A DNA stretch of 64,000 nt from JAHEZL01 sp046074525 (GTDB taxonomy: Bacteria > Bacteroidota > Bacteroidia > Flavobacteriales_C > GCA-002722245). Position 1 is the stretch's first letter; every line of letters starts with the position of its first letter. Below, piece after piece: positions 37,074 through 45,089 of this stretch. The stretch lies in assembly GCA_046074525.1 (NCBI GenBank), contig JBJTOK010000059.1, forward strand, positions 62,001 to 126,000. Reading direction: 5' to 3'. The notes beneath the pieces were generated by a model that did not search any database, was not told where the DNA came from, and worked only from the letters and a program-made list of their open reading frames with translations. The translations under genes were made by a program, and so were the position numbers.

Positions 37074-38012
37074 ATGTTGTCACGGATTGCAAATAATTTA
37101 TTCTGGATGGGGCGCTACCTCGAGCGCATCGAACACACTGCGCGTTATACCAAAGTGAATTATTTTTCGGCGATGGATGCGCCGATTTCTATCAGTAAGG
37201 ATTTTGTGTTGGAATCTATTCTGCGTATGAACGGAACGGATTTGTCTGCGGATAAATTCAATGAAGGCAATGTTTTGCAAACTATCGCTTTCGACAAAAA
37301 AAATCCGTCATCTATCATCAGTGGGGTCATTTTTTCTCGCGAAAATGCAAGAGGTGCCAGAGATGTCATCAGCACGGAGTTATGGGAATCCATCAATAAA
37401 TATTATCATTTTGTATTGAATTACGACCAGGAGTCGTACCGAACTACAAGTCTTTTCGATTTCACCCAAAGTTCCATTGAGCATCTTACCATCATCAAGG
37501 GACAGATGGATGCTACAATGATTCATAATGAGGCTTGGTCCATCATGAAGTTGGGAATTTACCTTGAACGTGCAGCTCAAATTTTGCGAGCCGTGAAAAC
37601 AAAATACGAAGATATTGTTGAGCTAAAAGGCACCGAAAAAGAAAATTCATCTTTGCTTTCGCACCAGCTGGCAGCTTTGCTGCGTGGTTTGGAATCGTTT
37701 GACATGAGCAGAAAGCACTACCGCAGGGCGCCTAATCTTAATGATTCATTGGAATTTTTGCTGTTGAATGATCGGTTTCCACGATCAGTGCTGAGCTGCC
37801 TGCATAAAATAACCGAACAAATTCATGTGATTAGTGCAACTAAAACACCATCCAAAGATTCAGCAGAGTTCCTCGCAAACAAAAAATATTCAGCATTAAA
37901 ACATCTCAGCATCGAAGAGATTAATGAAGATTTGCCTACCTTCATCAACAATACCCAAAACGATATTTATCTCATTGGGGTGAAGCTGGTAGACGAATAT
38001 TTTTCATTTTAA
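37074..38012 (+). CDS. Alpha-E domain protein (DUF403)
   Basis: 312 residues, all-helical in appearance. It starts MLSRIANNLFWMGRYLERIEHTARYTKVN, the alpha-E signature (RxANNLFWMGRYLERAE), and has SIMKLGIYLERAAQILR later. Alpha-E proteins always travel with the permuted ATP-grasp and transglutaminase genes of Anbu operons. Their biochemical role is not established. It is tightly packed between the ATP-grasp gene (3-base gap) and the transglutaminase gene (1-base gap). Confidence 0.9.
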   Translation: MLSRIANNLFWMGRYLERIEHTARYTKVNYFSAMDAPISISKDFVLESILRMNGTDLSADKFNEGNVLQTIAFDKKNPSSIISGVIFSRENARGARDVISTELWESINKYYHFVLNYDQESYRTTSLFDFTQSSIEHLTIIKGQMDATMIHNEAWSIMKLGIYLERAAQILRAVKTKYEDIVELKGTEKENSSLLSHQLAALLRGLESFDMSRKHYRRAPNLNDSLEFLLLNDRFPRSVLSCLHKITEQIHVISATKTPSKDSAEFLANKKYSALKHLSIEEINEDLPTFINNTQNDIYLIGVKLVDEYFSF

Positions 38013-38013
38013 G

Positions 38014-38874
38014 ATGCCTCAGTACAAACTAGAATATAACGCTGTCAACACCTATGGCAAGGAAGTTTGGGGAGCTTACCTTAAGTTTCTGATTCATCCA
38101 TATTCGGCTTTAGGTGTACAAGTGAATTTTCCTATATTCAATACCAGTGTTCCCGGAAATTGGTGGCTCAGCAATGCCCGTCAAAAGGAAGTTAGCGAAA
38201 TTTATTTCAACACTAATGGGCGTTTCAAGACAATGGAAATTTCCTATTCTGTTGAAGTGGGTGTACCCGAATTAAATCCTTTCGACCGGATATTCCTTAG
38301 TGAAGAAGAGGAAATAAGTATGATGCAAAGCAACAATTGGCTGGTCGACAATTATCAATACATTCATTTATCACCCCATCGTTTAAAAACATTTTTATCC
38401 GCCGAAGAAAGTCGGAAATTTAAGTGGAGTGAAAAGGGATATCTCATTGATAAAATAATTCATTTGCGCGATCAGGTGCATACGCAATTGGATTTTGTTC
38501 CAGAGGTAACAACTGTTAGTACAACGGCAAGGGAGGTACTGAAATTGGGCGAAGGCGTTTGTCAGGATTTTTCTCATGTTTTTTTAGCGCTTTTGCGCAA
38601 TAATGGTGTTGCAGCACGTTATGTAAGTGGGTATCTGTACAACGGGGAAAACATTCGCGGAGCGTCGCAACTACATGCCTGGGTGGAGTGTCATATCCCC
38701 GGTTCAGGCTGGATTGGAATAGATCCTGCAAATAAACTTTTAGTTGATCATAATTATATTAAAATTTGCCATGGCTATGATTACGATGATTGTAAACCTG
38801 TTGCCGGGGTAATTAATACTTCAGCATCAGATCAATCTTCCACATACCAGGTGAACGTTCAGCAAATACAATAA
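38014..38874 (+). CDS. Transglutaminase-like protein of the Anbu operon
   Basis: 286 residues without a signal peptide, so probably cytosolic. An N-terminal beta domain (about 1-150) with the bacterial transglutaminase N-terminal pattern precedes the papain-like core. The triad is visible: Cys in EGVCQDFSHVFLALLR, His in QLHAWVECHIPG and Asp in WIGIDPANK. Members may act as peptidases or transferases. Together with the ATP-grasp and alpha-E genes it forms the predicted peptide-modifying set around Anbu. It is one base from the Anbu gene. Confidence 0.9.
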   Translation: MPQYKLEYNAVNTYGKEVWGAYLKFLIHPYSALGVQVNFPIFNTSVPGNWWLSNARQKEVSEIYFNTNGRFKTMEISYSVEVGVPELNPFDRIFLSEEEEISMMQSNNWLVDNYQYIHLSPHRLKTFLSAEESRKFKWSEKGYLIDKIIHLRDQVHTQLDFVPEVTTVSTTAREVLKLGEGVCQDFSHVFLALLRNNGVAARYVSGYLYNGENIRGASQLHAWVECHIPGSGWIGIDPANKLLVDHNYIKICHGYDYDDCKPVAGVINTSASDQSSTYQVNVQQIQ

Positions 38875-38875
38875 C

Positions 38876-39631
38876 ATGACTTATTGCTTAGGAATAAAAT
38901 TGAAAGAAGGTATCGTAGGCATTGCCGATACACGCATAACTTCAGGAACTGAAACTACTTCGGGAAAAAAATTATTTGTCCATGAAGATGGCGAAAACAC
39001 TGTGTTTTTAATGACTTCTGGTTTGCGATCTATTCGCGATAAAGCACTTACTTATTTCAAGGAAGATTTGCAATCCGAGTCTTTCGATAAAATTTATAAA
39101 GTGGTAAATGCTTTCAGTAATCAGGTAAAAAAAGTGGCTCAGGAAGATAAGGAGTCGCTGCACGCTGCAGGCTTGCATTTTAATATTTATGCGCTGGTGG
39201 GCGGACAAATGAAGGGTGATACCGAGCCCTCCATGTTCCTGGTTTATCCTGAAGGAAACTGGATTGAAGTGGGTAGCTCTTCTCCATTTATGATCATAGG
39301 AAATTCGGGTTATGGAAAACCGATTTTGAATCGCTCCATTACTGTTGACTCCACCATTCCTTTTGCCTTAAAAACCGGATTGCTTTCTTTTGATTCCACG
39401 CGCGTTTGCGCCAACGACGTGGGTTATCCGATAGATGTTTTCGTTTATGAAAACAATTCCTTTAAAATAAAAACGCATCGCTTTGAAGAAAAGCACATGC
39501 GCCATCTGAGTGAGCAATGGGCAAAAATTCTCAATGAAGGCATCTCTAAAATGTCGGAAGAATTTGCTGATGTTTTTGTTCAGCCTAAAGTGAAAAGGAA
39601 AAATTCTGGAGTGAAGAAAAAACGTAAGTAG
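38876..39631 (+). CDS. Anbu, proteasome beta-subunit-like protease
   Basis: 251 residues. It starts MTYCLGIKLKEGIVGIADTRITSG. The Thr at position 2, exposed after Met removal, is the N-terminal nucleophile of this family, and the Asp in ADTR and a later Lys (SGKKLF) fit the Ntn-hydrolase active site. The remainder matches the proteasome-like fold, with a C-terminal basic tail ending in a run of Lys/Arg. Anbu is the proposed ancestral beta subunit, forming oligomers of its own, with little or no peptidase activity shown for purified forms as I recall. It is last in the tight four-gene operon. Confidence 0.9.
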   Translation: MTYCLGIKLKEGIVGIADTRITSGTETTSGKKLFVHEDGENTVFLMTSGLRSIRDKALTYFKEDLQSESFDKIYKVVNAFSNQVKKVAQEDKESLHAAGLHFNIYALVGGQMKGDTEPSMFLVYPEGNWIEVGSSSPFMIIGNSGYGKPILNRSITVDSTIPFALKTGLLSFDSTRVCANDVGYPIDVFVYENNSFKIKTHRFEEKHMRHLSEQWAKILNEGISKMSEEFADVFVQPKVKRKNSGVKKKRK

Positions 39632-39645
39632 TCAACTCTTACTGT

Positions 39646-40707
39646 ATGAGGATAGGGATAGTTTGTATTATTTCATGCTTGCTTTACTGTGTTTTATTTT
39701 CTGGTTTTTCCGGAAGAAGAATTCATGTCGCACCGCAGAAAAAGGAGCGTCCGCTCCGCACTAACCCTTATCAGGCTGTTGATCAGATAGCTTTGCTGAT
39801 TCCTGCTGCAAGCATTAATTCTATTGAGAATTTGGCCCAATACATTTCTTCTAAAAGCGCTGATGACCTGAGCAAGGCGCGAATGATATTCAGGTGGATG
39901 ACAAAAAATATCAAGTATGATGCAGCGGCCTATAATTCGGGAGTGCATGGGAATTGTGATGCACAATCTGTTTTTAAATCGAAAAAAAGTGTGTGTGAAG
40001 GATTTAGCAATTTATTTAAGGCGATAGCCGAAAAATGTGGTTTGGAAGCTGAAGTCATTCATGGATATGCTAAAGGCTATGGATATAGAACGGGACAGAA
40101 ATTCAGGGAGGCAGATCACGCCTGGAACAAAGTAAAAATTAATGGCGAATGGAAATTGCTGGATGTAACCTGGGGAGAGGGTTATGGTGAAACTGAGAAT
40201 GGAAAATTGAAAGTGATAAAGGAGTTTGAAGATTTTTGGTTTTGTACCGATCCCTATGCTTTCTTATTCAAGCATTATCCTGAAAATAAAACCGATTTAT
40301 TTATTGCTGAGAGTTTTTCAAAAGAGCAATATGAAAACTTACAGAAGGTTGATCAGGATTTGTTTATTCTTGGTCTGGATCCTAAAATGGTTTTCACAAA
40401 GTCGCTGCAGGATCCTGTATATAGCACACCATTAGGATACGATACTGATTACGATTTAAAAGTGTTGACTTGCAGCGACAACAGAAAAATAAAGCCTGGT
40501 ATTGAATTTAGCGTTGAAATTGAAACAAAGGAAAATCTGGAAATTGCTTTTGTCAATAACAACAATTGGATTTATTTTACGAAGGAAAATGGTAAATACA
40601 TCGGTCGCATTGTGCCTAAAAAAGGAGAGCTCAGCGTGAATGTGAAGTTAGTAGGATTTGATCCTTCCTTCAATACTTTATTGCAGTATGTGGTGTCGGT
40701 GAAATAA
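39646..40707 (+). CDS. Secreted transglutaminase-like (KY-type peptidase) protein
   Basis: 353 residues with an N-terminal signal or membrane segment (about 1-23). The transglutaminase core has Cys in KKSVCEGFSNLFKAIAEKCG, His in ADHAWNKVKI and Asp in LLDVTWGEGY. The segment RWMTKNIKYDAAAY before the Cys is typical of kyphoscoliosis-type (KY) peptidase domains. A C-terminal beta region (about 250-353) may bind a partner. It starts 14 bases after the Anbu stop, so it may be a fifth gene of that operon, but unlike the other four it is exported. I do not recognise it as a normal Anbu partner. Confidence 0.75.
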   Translation: MRIGIVCIISCLLYCVLFSGFSGRRIHVAPQKKERPLRTNPYQAVDQIALLIPAASINSIENLAQYISSKSADDLSKARMIFRWMTKNIKYDAAAYNSGVHGNCDAQSVFKSKKSVCEGFSNLFKAIAEKCGLEAEVIHGYAKGYGYRTGQKFREADHAWNKVKINGEWKLLDVTWGEGYGETENGKLKVIKEFEDFWFCTDPYAFLFKHYPENKTDLFIAESFSKEQYENLQKVDQDLFILGLDPKMVFTKSLQDPVYSTPLGYDTDYDLKVLTCSDNRKIKPGIEFSVEIETKENLEIAFVNNNNWIYFTKENGKYIGRIVPKKGELSVNVKLVGFDPSFNTLLQYVVSVK

Positions 40708-40708
40708 A

Positions 40709-41143
40709 TTATTTCCTGATAAGGTTAATCGCTTCTTCAGTAAATAATTCCCAGTTCTGATCGGGCATCCATACATCCCTGATGAAATTTCCTATTTCAT
40801 CTTCTTCCAGTTTATTAATCGCGAAAAGATACAACGCCACAAAAACCGACGCGCGATAATTCGCCGCGCAATGCACAAGAATTTTTTTCTCGTTGTTGTT
40901 TTTCATGAGCGCGAAAAATTGTTCGATATCAGCTATCGTAGGATTATCAAACAACACAGGGATATGATGATATTCCATTTGCAGATTTTCCACCACACTT
41001 TTTTCATCTGCCAAAGAATAATCCTGATCCGCTAAACCAAGATTAATCACTACTTCAAAATCCTTGCTGATGCTTTTAAAATCTTCTGCAGAAGGTTGTC
41101 CGCAGCAGGAAAGGGAAGGAGATATTTGTAGAAAATTAAGCAT
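40709..41143 (-). CDS. Tyrosine-phosphatase-like protein with altered P-loop
   Basis: 144 residues. The fold pattern fits small DUF442-like or dual-specificity phosphatases: SPSLSCCGQPSAEDF near the start, then FEVVINLGLADQDYSL and the P-loop LVHCAANYRASVF. In standard enzymes the loop is Cys-five residues-Arg; here only four residues (AANY) separate Cys and Arg. Similar HCxxNxR loops occur in related uncharacterised families as I recall, so it may be a genuine variant. The substrate is unknown. Its stop lies one base past the stop of the convergent transglutaminase gene. Confidence 0.6.
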   Translation of the reverse strand: MLNFLQISPSLSCCGQPSAEDFKSISKDFEVVINLGLADQDYSLADEKSVVENLQMEYHHIPVLFDNPTIADIEQFFALMKNNNEKKILVHCAANYRASVFVALYLFAINKLEEDEIGNFIRDVWMPDQNWELFTEEAINLIRK

Positions 41144-41166
41144 GAGTAAAAATAGGAAATCGAAGG

Positions 41167-43086
41167 CTAATCTTTATACAAAAGCATTCCGCGTTTGTTA
41201 GCGTAACCGAAAAAATCACCATTCTCTGTGCCAACCCAATAAATATTCAACTCTTCTTCCGGCACCCAATGATTCTTTTTTTCCATTTGAAATTCTCCCT
41301 GATGACTGTAAAAAAAAGTGCTGCTATCGGTATGAATGATGTAATATTCATCGTTTTTGAAAACCCAGGGAGTATTGGCAAAAAGATGGTCTATAGCATC
41401 ATAACCTTTCTCACCAGGATTCCCGAACAGGCATTTAAAATAATTTTCTTTGTTGATGGAATCCGCTGTGCAGTTGACTTCCAATTTGACGTTAATATTT
41501 TTCCTGAGAGAATCGGGAGAGAAAATAACTTCGCCTTTGTGATTGAAAAAATAGAATTCCATAGAAGAATAATTATAGCCTATAAAAACTCCCGGAATAA
41601 TTTGTTCTATGTTATCAAAATCTAAATTGCTATGCCACGAGATGATCTGTTTCTCAAGCTTTGGTCCTATGTAGTACTCTTTGCTGTATATGGTTACTTT
41701 TGATTTTACATTACTCATGAATTCGCTATAAAAACCGTTTTGATAAAAATCTCCTGCTGAATTAGAATATTCAATAGGATAGGCCTTTTTTATTCCTGTT
41801 TTTAGATTAAGTACGTGCAGTGGATCATAGCTGCCTCGATAGATAAAATAATCTCCTAAGCCCCATCTGTTGTTGTAAGCGAATATGTTAAATGAGCCTA
41901 TCACTTGTCCTTTAGCATCACAAATCGAGTATTCACCATTGTATTGCAAAAAGTAATCATCATTCAAATTCCAGACTCTTGTAATTTCGTAAGGAGACTG
42001 AATGAAAAAAGTGCCTATTTTTTCTGGTTTGTCATTGAGTAAAAAGTAATCTGCTAAGCCATGTCCTTCATTTGTAAAGAGGTATATGCCTCGCTTTCCT
42101 TTATAAGCGGTGTAAAATTTTCCAGGGAAGGTTAATTTGCGGGAAGGGTCGACAAACTCAAAAACAGAATTATTTAATTGTCCGATGTAGAAGGAATCGA
42201 TAACTTGGATATAAGTATATTTCAGCGGTATAATGGTATTCCCTGTTGAATCAATAACTCCGCATAATTTTCCACGCTTGATTTCTGCGCTCTTTTTAAA
42301 ATGATCTAGCCCATCCGCATAATTTAAAGTCACGCTATCCAGGGAATATAGTGCCGACAAATCATTTTCGCTGTAAACAGTTGTTTTATCCCATCTTTGT
42401 TTTGATTGGTTTGGCAAGGAATACAGCACTAAATTTTCGCCACTTGGATGGCCGTCGAGATATCCTTTTAAAGTTGCCATCAATTTATAGGAATATCTGT
42501 CATATATGTAATAAGTATTGTCACTTAAAAATGTATCGTTATGTGGGTTTTCAGTGAGAATGAAAAAATTTTTGAGGTAGACATATGAGCTTTCTGTTAT
42601 ATCGTAGGGATTATAGTAATATCCATTGGCAATAAGAGAATGTTTCGATAAGGAGTAGTAATTCATTTTTAAATCGGCGGATTTATATGTAAATAAATTA
42701 GTAGAAAGGAGATATCCAGGAAAGTTGGAAACCCTTCCTTTTCCTATGCGGAATAAAAGTCCTGAAGTGTTGAGTTGGTCGAACATTAAATATTCTTCAG
42801 ACACAATTGAGATCTCGTCGATGCTGTCAAGGGCGCATGAAAAAACAACCTTTCCTCTTTTATTGATTACAGAAATAAGAGCGCTATCTGTTACAACTGC
42901 AAGATTGTGCTCAAAGAGTTCAACACGATCATATGCAGGCTTAATGAAAACTCTTCCATTGGTATCACAAAATCCCCATTTCTTGCCTGCTCTGTAAGGA
43001 ATTAAAAGACGATCATTGGGTTTTATTTTCGCGTGAATTAAGGAAGTGCAAAACAACAATAAGAGGACAGTGAGAAGTTTCTTCAT
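41167..43086 (-). CDS. WG-repeat secreted protein
   Basis: 639 residues from the ATG at 43086, chosen because MKKLLTVLLLLFCTSLIHA is the signal peptide; an upstream in-frame ATG (43104) would precede it. Several WG repeats can be read, the clearest being GKKWGFCDTNGRVFIKPAYDRVELF near residue 35 and the related GKLCGVIDSTGNTIIPLKYTY in the middle, and the protein ends FFGYANKRGMLLYKD. WG repeats form beta structures in many bacterial envelope proteins of unknown role. The gene is AT-rich relative to housekeeping neighbours and sits in an accessory stretch. Confidence 0.75.
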   Translation of the reverse strand: MKKLLTVLLLLFCTSLIHAKIKPNDRLLIPYRAGKKWGFCDTNGRVFIKPAYDRVELFEHNLAVVTDSALISVINKRGKVVFSCALDSIDEISIVSEEYLMFDQLNTSGLLFRIGKGRVSNFPGYLLSTNLFTYKSADLKMNYYSLSKHSLIANGYYYNPYDITESSYVYLKNFFILTENPHNDTFLSDNTYYIYDRYSYKLMATLKGYLDGHPSGENLVLYSLPNQSKQRWDKTTVYSENDLSALYSLDSVTLNYADGLDHFKKSAEIKRGKLCGVIDSTGNTIIPLKYTYIQVIDSFYIGQLNNSVFEFVDPSRKLTFPGKFYTAYKGKRGIYLFTNEGHGLADYFLLNDKPEKIGTFFIQSPYEITRVWNLNDDYFLQYNGEYSICDAKGQVIGSFNIFAYNNRWGLGDYFIYRGSYDPLHVLNLKTGIKKAYPIEYSNSAGDFYQNGFYSEFMSNVKSKVTIYSKEYYIGPKLEKQIISWHSNLDFDNIEQIIPGVFIGYNYSSMEFYFFNHKGEVIFSPDSLRKNINVKLEVNCTADSINKENYFKCLFGNPGEKGYDAIDHLFANTPWVFKNDEYYIIHTDSSTFFYSHQGEFQMEKKNHWVPEEELNIYWVGTENGDFFGYANKRGMLLYKD

Positions 43087-43114
43087 GTATTCATATTCCC
43101 GCAAAGGGAAAACG

Positions 43115-43897
43115 TTACATGTGCTTTAAAAAAAGAGAGTCGTATTCTTTAAGATTCAGCAATTTTTTTGGACCGTCAAATTTCAATTCCTTGGTTCTCT
43201 TTTTCAATTCTTCAAGAGAAGAAAATTCTTCGGTTTGTTGTGAAGCAAAATGAAAGATGAAATATGTTTTGTTTTTTTCTTCCGCGTATTGTTCTTCTAT
43301 TATTCCTACTAGAATATTTTTATCATAAGTGAAATTCCTGATGCCTGAAATAGCTATGGATACACCCTCATTAGAGTTTTTTGAAATGTCTAGTATGTCT
43401 CTTTCATCATAAAGATTTCCGTAATCTCTCATGTCAAGGCAATGGATAGAATATGGATAGGGAAGAGGAAATCGGAACCAGTCGCGGATACCAAAATAAG
43501 TGTAGAATTTATTTGGGACCTTGTTTTTAAAGCTATCGGGTTCGTAGCTTTTTAAAAGTGCAATTTGCTTATTGGGATGGATAGTATCCAGCAAATATTC
43601 CCTGTTATCGGTGAGTGCTGCTGCAAGACCTTTCGCGATAGCATTTTTAATTTTTTTCTCGGTGTTATTAACGGCAGTACCCACTTTTGTTGCTGTTTCA
43701 ACGGTTTTTATCATTACTAAGCTCAGGAAATAAGCAGCCACCGCAACGGTGATAAACAATGAAATGCTTCCTGTGATGAGCCATGCGATACGGGCTTTTC
43801 TTTCTTTCCATTTTACAATGGTGAAGATCAATCCGGTTACTGTAAGGAGTCCGAAAATGAAGATGGTAACAATGAGGAGAAAACTTTTAGCGATCAT
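43115..43897 (-). CDS. Membrane protein of unknown function
   Basis: 260 residues. Two N-terminal membrane helices (about 5-27 and 38-62) are followed by a helical linker with TKVGTAVNNTEKKIKNAIAKG and a soluble domain of about 170 residues with aromatic-rich strands (YFGIRDWFRFPLPYPYSIH). No catalytic motif is seen and no family is recognised. It starts 14 bases downstream of the HigA antitoxin gene and ends 29 bases before the WG-repeat gene start, all on the minus strand, so it may share a transcript with them. Confidence 0.6.
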   Translation of the reverse strand: MIAKSFLLIVTIFIFGLLTVTGLIFTIVKWKERKARIAWLITGSISLFITVAVAAYFLSLVMIKTVETATKVGTAVNNTEKKIKNAIAKGLAAALTDNREYLLDTIHPNKQIALLKSYEPDSFKNKVPNKFYTYFGIRDWFRFPLPYPYSIHCLDMRDYGNLYDERDILDISKNSNEGVSIAISGIRNFTYDKNILVGIIEEQYAEEKNKTYFIFHFASQQTEEFSSLEELKKRTKELKFDGPKKLLNLKEYDSLFLKHM

Positions 43898-43911
43898 GGA
43901 TGTAGATAATT

Positions 43912-44313
43912 TTAAGAAGCTATTTTGTAATCTTCCAAATTGTACTTAACGTTCAATTTAGCTTGATCAATTTTAAAATATTCTGCTGTTTTGCGGATAA
44001 AGGTTTTACCCATTCCCTTTTTATAGTTCAAAATATCGCTGATGGTTCCTTTGGAGACACCAATTTCCATCGCCAGTCGGGCAGCTGATATTTTATTGTC
44101 TTCCATGAGATGCCTGATAAATTCTACTGGATTTGATTTTACTGTTTTGTAAGAATGGCGTTCATCGTAGTCTTTAATTAAGACGAATAATAATTCAGCC
44201 TCTTCATTCTTGGTTTCATCCAATCCACGTGATACGCAGAGGGTGATTATTTTTTCGTATTTCTTGCAATATTCACGGTATTGCGTCTTTGTTGTTATTC
44301 TCGTGTACTTCAT
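43912..44313 (-). CDS. higA: HigA-type antitoxin
   Basis: 133 residues. The C-terminal half is a Cro/CI helix-turn-helix: ISAARLAMEIGVSKGTISDILNYKKGMGKTFIRKTAEYF. The N-terminal half is helical and probably contacts the toxin, as in HigA (COG5499). The antitoxin is expected to neutralise HigB and repress the operon. It overlaps the toxin gene by the ATGA arrangement and follows it, the higBA order. Confidence 0.82.
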   Translation of the reverse strand: MKYTRITTKTQYREYCKKYEKIITLCVSRGLDETKNEEAELLFVLIKDYDERHSYKTVKSNPVEFIRHLMEDNKISAARLAMEIGVSKGTISDILNYKKGMGKTFIRKTAEYFKIDQAKLNVKYNLEDYKIAS

Positions 44314-44624
44314 TTTATTTCAATTTTACAGACATCTACTTTATCATATTCAGCGTGGGTTCCAATGAACTTGATAAAGAGATGCACATATTTTTTTCCG
44401 AAAGCATATGCGCAAATCAAACGGTAATTGTTCCCTCCGACATTAAAAACCACGCGCTTACAGTTTAAAATATCGGTGTGGTTAAACGTTTTCAGAATGT
44501 CGTCAGGTTTATACCAGTTCGCTTCCTGCAATGCTTCCATAAACTTTGTGAATGAACTTTTTGCCCTTGCATTTTTTCTGCAATAATCATAAATGGTTTC
44601 TTCCAAAACCAATCGGACTTTCAT
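44310..44624 (-). CDS. higB: HigB-type mRNA interferase toxin
   Basis: 104 residues from the ATG at 44624 (MKVRLVLEETIYDYCRKN); an upstream in-frame ATG at 44666 would add 14 residues absent from homologues. KSSFTKFMEALQEANWYKPDDILKTF, RVVFNVGGNNYRLICAYAFG and IKFIGTHAEYDKVD are HigB (RelE-superfamily) signatures. Such toxins cut mRNA on the ribosome. It is the first gene of the pair, 4 bases overlapping higA. Confidence 0.87.
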   Translation of the reverse strand: MKVRLVLEETIYDYCRKNARAKSSFTKFMEALQEANWYKPDDILKTFNHTDILNCKRVVFNVGGNNYRLICAYAFGKKYVHLFIKFIGTHAEYDKVDVCKIEIK

Positions 44625-44757
44625 AAGAATTGATGTAAATTTACAAAAGTTCGCAAAAGCGAACAAGTGTTGGGTGATACATTTTGTTTAGTTGAAGCGA
44701 AACTAAGGAAATTTTGAGATTTATCAAACGAGGTGAAACCTCTAGAGTAGGAAGATC

Positions 44758-44781
44758 GCTTAGGCAAAAAGAAGCCTAAGC
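44758..44781. repeat. Intergenic hairpin between the Trypco2-like gene and higB
   Basis: GCTTAGGC (44758-44765) and GCCTAAGC (44774-44781) form a perfect 8-bp stem with an 8-base loop, 14 bases past the stop at 44795. There is no U-run on the minus strand, so a terminator role is only possible. Confidence 0.4.
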
Positions 44782-44794
44782 GGAGCGGTGGATT

Positions 44795-45088
44795 CTATTT
44801 TGCTAAAATAAAAACTTCAAATTTTATCTTGTGAACGTTTTGATTTGTCTCAGATTCTTTTTTTCCTGCTCCTAAGTTAGCTAGAGCAACTTTTATTCCC
44901 CCTTTAAAATTGTTTTCTGTCGACTCGTTTACAACTATTGAAATGTCAAATTCAACCTTTTGTCCACTTTCTCCCGTGCCATGATTTCTATGGCTAACTA
45001 ATTGAAAGCGATTTTTTTCAATGTTTGCTTCTTCGACGCCATTTACAACATCAAGGAGGGTATGTTTTATAAAGTCTTTGAGTTCCAT
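44795..45088 (-). CDS. Small protein resembling the Trypco2 domain
   Basis: 97 residues, no signal. The sequence MELKDFIKHTLLDVVNGVEEAN, then VEFDISIVVNE, FKGGIKVALANLGAG and HKIKFEVFILAK follows the pattern of the trypsin-co-occurring domain 2 family: an N-terminal helix, an FD.. strand, a GG.. strand and a final K.F strand. That family is linked to biological conflict and peptide-processing operons in published comparative genomics. My match is by eye only. It begins one base after the gpmI stop, an odd coupling. Confidence 0.5.
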   Translation of the reverse strand: MELKDFIKHTLLDVVNGVEEANIEKNRFQLVSHRNHGTGESGQKVEFDISIVVNESTENNFKGGIKVALANLGAGKKESETNQNVHKIKFEVFILAK

Positions 45089-45089
45089 T

